This document shows positions 11,741-21,855 of a DNA stretch of 64,000 bases, piece after piece. A program made the translations under genes and the position numbers. Source of the stretch: Massospora cicadina. Its lineage: Eukaryota; Entomophthoromycota; Entomophthoromycetes; Entomophthorales; Entomophthoraceae. Numbering within the stretch: the first letter of the stretch is position 1; every line of letters starts with the position of its first letter. The notes beneath the pieces were generated by a model. The model was not told the origin of the DNA, searched no databases, and was given only the letters and a program-made list of their open reading frames with translations. Location: positions 124,001-188,000 of the forward strand of contig JAKSZP010009269.1 in the NCBI GenBank assembly GCA_022478985.1, read 5' to 3'.

Positions 11741-12580
11741 ATAATATTTTAAAATGAGATATTTTACTTCTTATTAAAAGTATAAAATAATACTTATTAT
11801 GGTATTTTATGTTTTTTATTGAACAGGCAGGGCAAAAACAGAAAAGGTCCCTTTGTCAATACTAGCTTTTCCTATTTAAACTAGTTTCAAATTTTGAGAC
11901 CATCAATATTCGAGGCAAAAGAATGCAAAGCTCAGTCTTCCAAATTAGGGAATATAGGCTTTTGGCCTATCAGATTGAAGATAAAAATTTTTTAGAGGTA
12001 AAACCAACCCATGCGGTAACGATTTGATGAATCATATCCAATCACCAGCAAGTAAAATCTTTTCACCTCAGCGGTGTTCTGACTTGGATGGTGATTGGGT
12101 ATGAGTTGGACTCAGATGGTAATGATTGGGTATTTTGGCAGTAGTCAGACTTGGATGGTAATGATTGGCTAATGTTTGCCCTATCATCCTTGAGTAAAAT
12201 CTTTTCACCTTGGTGGTAGTTAGACTTGTATGATATGATTGGTTAACTCACACCCAATCATTGGCGGGTAACATCCTCTTGCCTTGCGGAGGTTCCAATC
12301 CATGCAATAGTATACTCCTCATATTTGACCGATGAGTCAGAGTATTTCTATTATTAATTATTACCATTTTAAGCTGATTTTTATGATAAATCGTATTTTT
12401 CCGGTTGTTAGGATCCCACCAAGAATCCACTAGGGTTTCTTCATTGTGGGTACTCATATCATTGATATCCACATTATTATTTAAGAATGGGGCAGGTGAT
12501 GGGCCAATAATAAGAGCAGAATTGGGAACACTAATACTTCCAACGTTCTTTTCCTTAGATTAAAAGGAGAATGTCTGACA
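11714..12580 (-). repeat. Element C 5' LTR
   Basis: This is an 867-bp copy bounded in plus orientation by TGTGGAATCTG and GTCTGACA. In element sense its end is followed after AAT by the primer-binding site. The first gag codons may lie just inside its downstream end (Met at 11740). Confidence 0.88.
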
Positions 12581-12585
12581 GGGCG

Positions 12586-14337
12586 CTCATGGTCTAATTG
12601 CTTGGTATTTCTCACTAAGTGTATTGCTCAGATACAATATTAGCAGATGAATACTTTGAGCAGGATTATCTGGTTTCTTATTACCTTAGCAAGAAAGAGG
12701 TTTTGAAAGGGGTGCATGTCTGAAGATTGCTCGCCATAATGGTCAACATCATCATTGACCAGTACTTTTGTATATGGCATACTCAAAGTATAGTTAGATT
12801 AAATCTGTTTTGCTTACATCGCACATCAGGAAGTCCCTGAATAGGTATTATACACTGCAATGCTTATATGGTTTATTGGCCCCGTAGACATAACGCCTTA
12901 ATATCAAATGTTAGGTTAAGGTAACAAGCTTACTGTTAACATGAGCCTTTTATCTTATCCAAGTTATACCGACTAATTATCCTTCCTTTACCCAATTGTC
13001 TAGAATGCAAGGAAAAGCTGGGGGTTTGGTGAGGTTTTGGCAGATGAGTGCCAATCTTTATTGAAATTTTCATGTTGAGATAGTGAAATTACTTTTTTAG
13101 TAAAATCATTTTTAAATTTGTCTTCACTCCTCCCATAGAGTAACCCCTAGTTGCTTTTGGTATTTCTACTAAATCAGGGAATTTATATGTGTTAGATGAA
13201 GGGAATGAATCCAATCTAATGAAATGGGTGAAACTACCATTGAGGATGATCCATGACGAAATTCAAACCCTCACGATATTGGGGATAAATCACAACCAAT
13301 TTCGCGCCCTCTCAATATTGGGATTAACCCTGATTGGCCCAATTAAATAGCACTCGCCCAAAAACCACTTTTTTATGGGGTTTAAATTCATTCTATGTGG
13401 CAATTGGTACTGTTTGACCTATGTAACCAGCATGCTGCAGAATCCCCAATTGGTAATGAGGATGTATCTTAGCTTGGAACGCATCAAGATTGACCAAGAT
13501 AAACCCCCTGATCTCATATAACAATGTTTTTAAGCAATAAACTTGCCTCTCTTTTCACCATTTATGTTAAATTGGCTTTTTATAATTTTTCCAAGGATTA
13601 ACAAATAGTTAATATTTACCACTTAAGGAACTTATACTGAGTGAAGTTTTCCAGACAAGGAAAGTAAAAAGTTTTATCCGGCATCCAGGAACTTCAGGTT
13701 TCCTGGCCTAACAAATAAAAAGGACAATAGATCTAAACCCTTGGTCCCAACAGTTTCTTGCTCTTTATACTTGACATCTCAGGATTTTGCTCATCACTAA
13801 AATCCTAGGTTTTGAATGACCAGGCATTCAGCTGATCTGCTTGGTTTCACATTAACCAGAACTAAGGACTGCTTTGTATGATATCAAACTCAGGCTGGAT
13901 TACCTCCTTTCACTTAATGATTACGAAAAGAAAATGATGTTGAGCCATGAGTTTGGGCTCAATTAATACTTCTTGCCAGGTTTAGGAATCACACATAATC
14001 TTTCATTATACAAGAAATGACTTTGCTCAAATTATTCTCGCGTTAATTCCAAATTAATTGATCTTAGCCTTATCTTTATAACCAAGAGAAAGAATTATGG
14101 GGATTGGCACTGATTTTACTATGCAATAGTTGAGATCACAGATTAGTGGTTGCATTTTTTAATCCAGCGTTTGGCTCAATAATAGCACATGGACCACAAA
14201 CCAAGATTTTAAACAGATAAAGATATTGGTCACAAAAATTCTTCCCTTCTAGGTATATATGGTTATATTTCCAAAAATCTTATGTGAGTGACATGCTGGT
14301 TAGAACAACTTGTCCCATTTATTTTACTGACAGGCCC
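12586..14337. other. No recognised gene; right copy of diverged repeat R from ~13240
   Basis: Translations of both strands give only short fragments and no domain I recognise. The segment 13240-14200 aligns weakly with 5440-6330 in the same order and orientation, and appears to continue as 14200-14280 versus 7617-7660. The arrangement would fit two very old LTRs with 12586-13240 as leftover interior, but I cannot show termini. Confidence 0.35.
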
Positions 14338-15615
14338 TATAAGTCCAGGTGAGCTCCACCTGTGCTTGGATTGGTAGGCGTTCCCATTTCCCACTAAGAA
14401 GGGCCAAAAGGGCGGCCATCCCCCTTGTCACCCAGGGCGATCTCACCCATGTGGTAGATGAGCGGTGAGTTAAAGTCTACCCTGAAGGCCTCTCCGCCCA
14501 TTCCCAATATGACAACTGGTGAATTTATGCAGCGTATCGAGGTGGTTTTTGCTGAAGTTGAGGCGGAAAGTGACCAACACGAGAAGATTAAGTGATTCCC
14601 TTCCAGATTCCAGGTTCAAGTTACGCTGGATCAACAAAGGAAAGAAACCCTCCCCTTTTTTGGAGAGGCTCAGTTCCACTGAATTTAGAAAATGAAAACA
14701 AAGTGAGTTAACTGGGGAATTTGAGATGGGTATCCCGATTTATTTCCAACCAATTGGGACCATCTATATGTAGAATGGCTCTGGGAGGTCCCTGCCACCT
14801 GTCAAGTTAGATGTTGCCACTCAGACAGGAGCAATTGTAATAAAACGAGATTTGGGGGCCAGAGTCCAAATTGACATTGACTTGGTCTTCTGCTTACATG
14901 GCCACATCAGTTTGAATAATTACCACTCGAGTTCCATCATTTTTCAGTTAGAAAATGAGTCTCCCATTCCCATACATGTCATCTTATTCCCTAAGCAACT
15001 GAGTATTTAAGCAATCATCTATATTTGTATGATTGTTGGTCATCTTTTTACCTTTTTTTGCAATAAAAAACCTCATACTGAATAAATTTTCTTGCTGGAA
15101 ATTTTTCCTTTGGTACCCGCTGCAAAACCCAGCTCTGAAAATGATTTTTGGATTGCGCAATGACTAGGCCCTTGTAAAAAATCATAACAACATTGTTCCC
15201 TAACATCATGAACTGGGCATACCAAACGTCAAACATCCCTCACAACTACCTGATGGCCAAAGCTATTCGGCACCAGGATATGTTACTTTAGTAAAGCTTT
15301 ACCTCCTTGCTGGGCGAGATTCCCCAATCTTGCCAACTGTTCTCGCGCCAACAACCCTGTGGGGAACACAGCCCTATTGTTGAGTGCAAGAGTTTCCAAA
15401 GCCTGAATCAACCAGCTCTGAATTAGCAACAACCTGACTGCGTGCTGGTTTGCTCCTTACCACCATATTGAGTTGCAGTTCATGGTTTGACCACCTTCTT
15501 TCTCACTTTTAAGTTGTTTGAGCAGCAGTACCTTTGGCATTCTGGCTGACCTTTTCAGTGCTCACAAACTTTGGCTGGCAGGTAAGTATAAATTTCATAT
15601 GCCGCTTTCATGACA
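14338..15615 (+). repeat. Element B 5' LTR
   Basis: It aligns end to end with 26190-27471. Shared landmarks are CACTAAGAAGG/CACCAAGAAGG near 14392 and 26249, GATGACATGGCCACATCAGT-type sequence near 14890, and GGCATTCTGGCTGACC near 15536. The end CTTTCATGACA is followed by ATAATTGAGCAACC, the position of the primer-binding site. Confidence 0.9.
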
Positions 15616-15655
15616 ATAATTGAGCAACCTTTGCTACCTGCCATTTCCGCCACCC

Positions 15656-16813
15656 TGTCAGGTGGACAGCAAGTAAGAATTAGATTGGCCTGCCAGCCCA
15701 GACGCCAGAGCATCTGAACAGTAAACCAGAATGTCCAAGGCACTGCTGTTGATACAACGAATATGGAACTAGAAAGGAGTTCCACCAGTACCTGCTGGTG
15801 AGCCAAAATTTTGTACAGGCATAAAATAAAATACCAGACAACTATGGCCATTAACCCTGAGGGGTATGAGAGTGTCAGCAGAAAAGGCGGCTTAATTCTA
15901 AACATATAAAAACTTACTTTATGGAAGGTTTTTTAATGGAAAATTTAAAGAAGAAAAATTGACCAACAATTTTCTCAGTGCGATGTGACTGATTAAATAG
16001 TCATCAATTTGGAGGGAAACTAAGCCGGGATTGGGTTCCACAAGTTTGACCTAACCGGCAAATTATTTGGGAATGGGCGGGTTAGTTCCCTGGGAACTGA
16101 CATCAAAATATTCAGTGGTAGGCCGAGTTGCTGTCTGTTTGACCTTGAACGTCAGAACCAAGGCTCAGCTATGTTTCTGATGGTTGGCACGATGGCGTTT
16201 GGCCTGATGAGTGGCAGGAATCCTCCAAGGCCACCCCACATAGGGGTGGGCCCATTTTGTTGGGAACAGGTTTGGGATGCCCAACCCGCCCATGCTCAGT
16301 CACAGGGCCATTCATTCAGTCAGTGGCATTGCATCAGGTACAACAGCCCGATTTTCCAGCAGAAAGCTTTGAAACCTCATTAATGGTGTCCAATGCTATT
16401 ACCTGCCCATTGGGGGTGATGCCTGACGGATTTGGAAGGGGATGATTTTCCCAATCATCATTTTAACTGAACTGCAACCATCGGGCATTCCAGCCAATAG
16501 ATTGTTCTTCATACCTTTTTGACCATTTAAAATCTGAGCATCAGGCTGATTGATGCTCAAATTAGTTATGATCACTTTCATTTCAGCAATCTCAGCGCAG
16601 ATTTCACTGATTCCTCATAGCAGTTCTGCCAAGGAGAGTGTGGGTACCAGAAGTGGGATCTGAAGTGGAAGGGCTGTTACCCAGCGCTTGTCTACCACGT
16701 GAGCGAGATAGCCCTGAGTAATGAGGGGTATGGCCATCCTCTTTGGTACCTTCTTGCTTGGGAACAGGAAAATGGCCTGATCAACGCCCAAAGGACGTTC
16801 CCTGGGACTTACA
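15656..16813 (-). repeat. Element A 3' LTR
   Basis: In element sense it runs TGTAAGTCCCAGGGAACG to CTGACA. It contains the last part of the pol reading frame, whose stop at 16615 lies about 200 bases inside the LTR. Confidence 0.95.
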
Positions 16814-17110
16814 TTACCCTTTCCTTTTCCCAAGTGAAGGGCCCCACCGCTGGGAAACTGTACGAGAGCCACATTCTTGTGCGCCATGGGTAACTTAATC
16901 ACCATTACTGTCGCCAGTTTTTTTTTGGGGGGGGGGGTCCGGGGAGCCTCAGGGTGGGATATGTGGAACGCTTCAACCAGGTCCATGCAATTCGTGCAAT
17001 CGCGCGCCTTGACCCAACAGTTCTCATAGGCTGGATACCCTTTCCAGGCCACGATATATTGGATGGAACGTCACGATTTCTGGGATGCCAGGATAGCCTC
17101 TACCTTGGCC
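16615..17110 (-). pseudogene. Element A chromodomain and Pol tail running into the 3' LTR
   Basis: EAILASQKS, stop, RSIQYIVAWKGYPAYENCWV, then DLVEAFHISHPEAP form a chromodomain (about 17100-16950) with one TGA at a probable Arg codon. Such domains steer integration to marked chromatin. The frame then passes a C11-A9 homopolymer (16918-16937 on the plus strand). It continues through AHKNVAL and the GKGKG codons that are also the polypurine tract. It enters the LTR as NVSPRERP, then PKRMAIPLITQGYLAHVV and LPLQIPLLVPTLSLAELL before a TGA. In related LTRs the homologous frame goes further. Confidence 0.82.
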
Positions 17111-17482
17111 TCTTCCTCATCTTTGATGATGATTGGTTCCAGTTCTGTGGGAATTGCACCCTTGAAGGGCGACAGCTGAGAAACATGGAAAATGGGATGC
17201 TGATTCCAATGCATGGGGAGCTTCAGTCAGAATGCCCATTACACAATACCTCCTCCACCAAATGGGGACCCAAGCATTTACTGGCGAATTTTTGGGAAGG
17301 GGCCTGGATCTTTAAGTGACGGGTGTTGAGCATAACTTAGGAGCCCACCATAAACTTATGACCTGGAAAGATGCTTTCGATACAAAAACCATTTGTAGTC
17401 ATCTATAGCTCTGGTGAGGTGCTCCTGCACCAAGGCTTGAGTAAATCTAATATGAGCAGCGTGGTCAGCGGCAGCTTAAACC

Positions 17483-18454
17483 TCAGGCCACAAGCACAGT
17501 CCGAACAAAAAAAGGATTATAACCCAATGTTGCTTCATAGGGGGAAAACCCCATGGACGCGTGGGTCCCATTATTATAAGCAAATTGGGTGAGAGGAAGG
17601 TCATCAGCCCAAGTATCCTGCGCGGCTGCAGCATAGCAACGCAGGTACTGTTCAAGAACATTATTGACCCTCTCATTCTGGCCATCAGACTGAGGATGAT
17701 ACACTGTGGAGTGACAGGGGGATATTTTCAGGAATGATAGGAGTTCACTCCAAAACCGCGCGGTGAACTGGGAGCCACGGTCACTGATGATCTTGTTGGG
17801 GAGACCAAACATTGAAAACACATGGCATACAAAAAGGCGGGCAGTTTCTTCCAACATAATTGTTGAAGTACAAGGTATAAAAAGGGAAAATTTTATGAAG
17901 CGATCCACCACTACCATCACTGCTGTGAACCCATTAGAACAGGGGAGCTCAACAATAAAGTCCATGGACACCGATGTCCATGGGCCCTCTGCCTGCTGTA
18001 AGGGGTGCAGGAGGACATTTTTGCTGGAATGATCTGACTTGGCCCTGGCACAAGTAACACAATTGGCGATCCAGGCCAGAACTTTTTTTGTCAAACCTGC
18101 ACAATTGTAGGTCCATTTGATCATATTGATGCATTTCTTAGAACCAAGGTGACCTACTGTGGGGGGATCGTGATGTGCACGAAATACCTCAGTTTGGAAG
18201 GAGGGGAGAAACCAAATGCAAGATCTAAAATATATAAGACCCTCCTTTAGTGAGTATAGGGAGTGTTTATGCTTCTGGTGAGATAACTGCTTAACCAACT
18301 CCACGCCTTCAGGGCAGGCCATTCGACTGGCTAAGACCTGAGCAACTAATGGAGCGGTGGGGGCCAGAGCAATGGAAGAAATGACAGGGGGAACAATTGA
18401 CAGGATTTGGGTGGTAGGAATCACAGTAACAAGATCCACTTCCTCCGGATCCAT
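17483..18454 (-). CDS. Element A integrase, long open frame of 323 residues
   Basis: This is the best-preserved stretch of the family. The HHCC zinc domain is intact (HHDPPTVGH near residues 93-101 and CVTCARAK near 135-142). The catalytic triad is visible: Asp in VSMDFIVELP (near 170), Asp in IISDRGSQF (near 230), and Glu in SDGQNERVN (near 266). The C-terminal FAYNNGTHASMGFSPYEATLGYNP block is characteristic of fungal Ty3/gypsy integrases. The first ~90 residues belong to the RNase H-integrase linker. Integrase joins element DNA to the target. The frame ends at 17483 before the GPY/F region, which continues in other frames. Confidence 0.92.
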   Translation of the reverse strand: MDPEEVDLVTVIPTTQILSIVPPVISSIALAPTAPLVAQVLASRMACPEGVELVKQLSHQKHKHSLYSLKEGLIYFRSCIWFLPSFQTEVFRAHHDPPTVGHLGSKKCINMIKWTYNCAGLTKKVLAWIANCVTCARAKSDHSSKNVLLHPLQQAEGPWTSVSMDFIVELPCSNGFTAVMVVVDRFIKFSLFIPCTSTIMLEETARLFVCHVFSMFGLPNKIISDRGSQFTARFWSELLSFLKISPCHSTVYHPQSDGQNERVNNVLEQYLRCYAAAAQDTWADDLPLTQFAYNNGTHASMGFSPYEATLGYNPFFVRTVLVA

Positions 18455-18559
18455 GGAACTGTGGGTGGGGCTGCGGCTGAGAAAATCTGGAAGTACATTT
18501 AGTGCACCTTTTATAATTCATATTTGAAATTGAAACAGCACAGGTCCTGATAGGTTCAG

Positions 18560-19730
18560 GCTTACCGATGTGCCAATTTTTGGGGTTTACAGAAGTACAG
18601 CAGAGTCTGGTGATCTGTGAAAACTGTTAGTTCATGTCAACCAACCTCTAACAGGTACCTCCAATGAGTTAGGGCCCATGCAACAGATGCTAAATCTTAG
18701 TTATAAATAGCCTAAGACTGCTCCATAGTGGTGAGCTTTCAGGAAAGATAGGAGACTGGGTGTTTTAAGCCATTGTGCTCTTGGAGCAACACTGCTCCAA
18801 CAGCTACTGATGACGCATCACATGCCACAATATACGGCTTGGTGGGATCGGCATGTTTCAAAATGGGGGGATACAAACACCTCCTTATCCAATTCGAACG
18901 CCCATTGGCATTTGTCAATCCAGCAAAATGGTACATTTTTCCCTGTAAGGGGGTGGAGTGGGGCGGCGAGCTATGAAAGTGCGGGGGAGAACTTTTTTAA
19001 GATAATGATGGTTCCCAAGAAACTCCATAGTTGTTTCTGGGTAGTCAGGGTTGGCCACTCCCAGATAGCATCCAACTTATTGAGAGGGATTGCAAAACCA
19101 TCTTTAAGGATGAGGTTCCCAAGGAACGTAACCTCCTCTTTATAGAACTCACACTTGGAGGGTTTGAGGAACAAACTTGCCTTATGCAAGGCGACCACCA
19201 CCGCTTCCAAGTCGATAGATGTTGTTCAGGAGTCAGGGAGTGAACTAGGATATCATTGATGTGTGCAACTGTGCAGGTAAACTGGAGGTCACCCAGTACA
19301 TTGTCAATCATACATTGAAACGTAGCGGGAGCATTCTTCATCCCAAAGGGCATTACACAGAATTGGAAAATGCCGCGCTTTGTCTGGATTGCTGTTAACT
19401 ATTTCTGCCCTTCCATTACCCGAATTTGGTTGAAGGCATTCACAAGATCCAGCTTAGAGAACACACGGTATTTGGCGATTGCCTGGCTGACCATCTGCTC
19501 CAGAGGCAAGGGGTAAGGATCCAAAACTGTTATTTTTATTCAAGTGACCATAATCCATGCAGGGATGGAGGGAACCATCCGCTTTTTTGGTGAAGACAAT
19601 AGGGGAGGCGATGGGTGAGGTCTCCTTGAACAACCAACCTTTTTCAGCATATCATCCAACTAGGTATCGAGTGCAACTTCTTCCTCCGCTGTATGGGGAT
19701 ACAACGGACAGTTGATGTTCACCAACTACA
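18560..19730 (-). pseudogene. Element A reverse transcriptase and RNase H
   Basis: RT blocks run over shifting frames. KGWLFKETSPIASPIVF is followed by DGSLHPCMDYGHLN (19640-19530). MPFGMKNAPATFQ is at 19353-19315, and KPSKCEFYKEEVTFLGN is near 19160-19110. The catalytic YxDD box reads His-Ile-Asn-Asp at 19252-19263, so two of its four residues are changed. FLGTIIILKKFSPAL is near 19000. RNase H follows (18936-18600) with YIVACDASSVAVGAVL, its first catalytic Asp present. Stops and frameshifts separate the blocks. The product would copy element RNA in the particle; this copy cannot. Confidence 0.88.
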
Positions 19731-19980
19731 CAGTTGTTCGAAACCCACAATCAAACCTAGTGTGCTTAGGCAAGCGATCTGCCTTTTCCAAGTTGAAGAT
19801 CCTTTGATAGCGCATTAAGCTCTCAGGAAAATTGGTTGGGATGCCCGCAGAAGTGACTAGGGAAGTTATCAAACTGATTCATTGTGTCTTCTTGAGGGTG
19901 TCAATCAAAGGGAATTCTCCCTCCAGATGATCATTGATAAATGACAACATATTAGACTCCAAGTGAATCTTGACATTTTG

Positions 19981-20310
19981 TCAGCGCCACCACCCCACCC
20001 CTAAGATCACTGGAAATACCAAGTTGGGCATGGCCAAAAAGCGATTGCAGAAGCTGAATTGGTGTATTGAAAATGTGACTGGGCGACGTACCCAGTATGA
20101 GGTTTGGGAGGCTGACAATGCAACCATCACTGAAGGACCTGCATCCATGGCAAGTTCCAATTGCTGAACCAGTTCTACACTCATAAAATTTCCCGCGGCT
20201 CCAGTGTCCACCAGGGCCTCAAAGGAGATGTGACGGGACCCAACACTAATCTTTATGGGTACTATTAAGTAAGCGTAGGTCTCTCTTTTTTTAGTACTAG
20301 ATGGTCCCAA
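19981..20310 (-). CDS. Element A aspartic protease domain
   Basis: This is an open frame of 109 residues. The active site EALVDTGAAGNFMS (Asp-Thr-Gly-Ala, intact) is near residues 35-48, and a VILGVGWW block lies at the end where the family has its ILGxxWL motif. It matches the mutated protease of element B (LVDTSATGNFMS). The segment just upstream (20297-20620) aligns with 22570-22640 of B and is the end of gag. A short duplicated block AAGCGTAGGTCTCT at 20272 and 20322 marks a junction where gag sequence has been lost or rearranged. Confidence 0.85.
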   Translation of the reverse strand: MGPSSTKKRETYAYLIVPIKISVGSRHISFEALVDTGAAGNFMSVELVQQLELAMDAGPSVMVALSASQTSYWVRRPVTFSIHQFSFCNRFLAMPNLVFPVILGVGWWR

Positions 20311-20634
20311 CCCGAGGGGGGATAAGCGTAGGTCTCTTTATTGGTAGTTGTGGATGAATCCAGTGATACCGAAGAGATGGTGGTGGGGTCAGGGAAACCA
20401 CTAGGCTTTGGTGAGGAGCAAACTCATTGCAAGTTAAGATATCAGACCCTACTAAGATGGGCAAAATAGCCACGGCAACTATGGGGCATGGGTTTGGAGT
20501 TTTGAGTGGGACCAAACTAATGTAGACAGAGATAATCTTCTTTACAACCTTGTTCAGTTGGAAAGAAGGGACCATTGCTGCACCAATATACGCGAGAAAG
20601 GCGGAAATGGCTAAGAATAATGGTTGGTCAATTA

Positions 20635-21792
20635 TGTCAGGCGGACAGCAAGTAAGAATTAGACTGGCATGCCAGCTCAAACGCCGGAGCATCTGAAAAG
20701 TAAACCAGAATGCCCAAGGCACTTCTGTTGATATGACAAATATGGAACTAGAAAGGAGTTCCACCAGTACCTGCCAGTGATCCAGAATTTTGTACAGGCA
20801 TAAAAGAAAATACCAGACAACTATGGCCATTAACCCTGAGGAGTATAAGAGTGTTGGCGGAGAAGTGTGACTTAATTCTCAAAATATAAAAACTTAATTT
20901 TGGAGAAAATTTTTAATGAAAAATCTAAAGAAGAAAAATTAACCAACAATTTTCTCAGTGCGATGTGACTGATTAAAAAGTCATTAATTTGGAGGGAAAC
21001 CAAGCCAGGATCAGGTCCCGCAAGCTTGACCCAAGTGGCGAATTATTTGGGAATGGGTAGGTTAGTTCCCTGGGAACTAACATCAAAAAATCAGCAACAG
21101 GCCAAGTCAGTGTCAGTTTGACCTCAAACTTTATGAACTAAGGCTCAGCTATATTTCCGACGGTTGGTGTGATGGCGTTTGGCCCAACGAGTGGCAGGAA
21201 TCCCCCAAGGCCACCCCATATAGGGGTGGGCCCATTTGTTTGGGAACAGGTTTGGGATGCCCAATCTGCCCATGCTTGGTCGTGGGGCTGTTCATTTAGT
21301 CAGTGGCATTGCATCAGGCACTACGCCTGATTTGCCAGCAGAAAGCTTCAAAACCTCATCAATGGTGTTTGATGCTATTACCTACCCATTGGGGGTGATG
21401 CCTGACGGATTTTGGAGGGGGGATTTTCCCGATTGTCATGTTAATTAAACTGCAACTGTCAGGCATTCAAGCCAATAGATTGGTATTCATACCTTTTTGA
21501 CCATTTGAAATCTGAGCATTGGGGTTGATTGCCACTCGAATTAGTTATGATCAATTTCATTTTGGTGATCTTGGTGAAGTTTTCACTGATTCCTCATAGC
21601 AGTTCTGCCAAGGAGAGTGTGGGTACTGGAAGTGGGATCTGAAGCGGAAGGGCTGTTAACCAGTGCTCATCTACCATGTGAGCAAGATTGCCCTGAGTAA
21701 CGAGGGATATGGCCATCCTCTTTAGTACCTTCTTGCTTGGTAACAGGAATATGGCCTGATTGACGCCCAAAGGACGTTCCCTGGGACTTACA
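20635..21792 (-). repeat. Element A 5' LTR
   Basis: It has the same length and boundaries as 15656-16813. In element sense it is followed by TAATTGACCAACC at the primer-binding position, matching B's TAATTGAGCAACC. That site does not start with the usual TGG. Confidence 0.95.
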
Positions 21793-21855
21793 CACCCTCC
21801 TTAAAATGGGCGCCGTAGTGGTTCCTTTCCACTAAATGAAATTGCAGTCAGTGAT

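Larger units (their letters stand above)
7798..12580 (-). mobile_element. Element C: LTR retrotransposon with gag and protease only
   Basis: The direct LTRs are 7798-8625 (3') and 11714-12580 (5'). Both run TGTCGGACATTCTCC or TGTCAGACATTCTCC to ...CCACA in element sense. Flanking pentamers GGGTG (7793-7797) and GGGCG (12581-12585) differ at one base, as expected for an old target duplication. A primer-binding site follows the 5' LTR and a polypurine tract precedes the 3' LTR, so both replication ends are present. Between them lie only Gag, a CCHC knuckle and an aspartic protease. The protease frame runs up to the 3' LTR with no room for RT, RNase H or integrase. It would need pol from another element. 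Confidence 0.88.
15656..21792 (-). mobile_element. Element A: complete-ended Ty3/gypsy chromovirus nested in element B
   Basis: Two LTRs of exactly 1158 bp (15656-16813 and 20635-21792) flank protease, RT, RNase H, integrase and chromodomain in minus-strand order. A perfect target duplication CACCC sits at 15651-15655 and 21793-21797. Removing the element rejoins B's leader seamlessly. Polypurine tract GGGAAAAGGAAAGGG is next to the 3' LTR at 16814-16834. Only about 320 bp separate the 5' LTR from protease, so the Gag core is missing. By eye the LTRs differ at roughly 10% of positions over their first 260 bases, mostly transitions. A is younger than B but long dead. Confidence 0.95.

Noticed and set aside
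20297..20830. A 177-residue minus-strand frame that could be taken for a complete gene.
   Set aside because: It starts inside the 5' LTR of element A and runs into leader and gag-end sequence. It is not a separate host gene.
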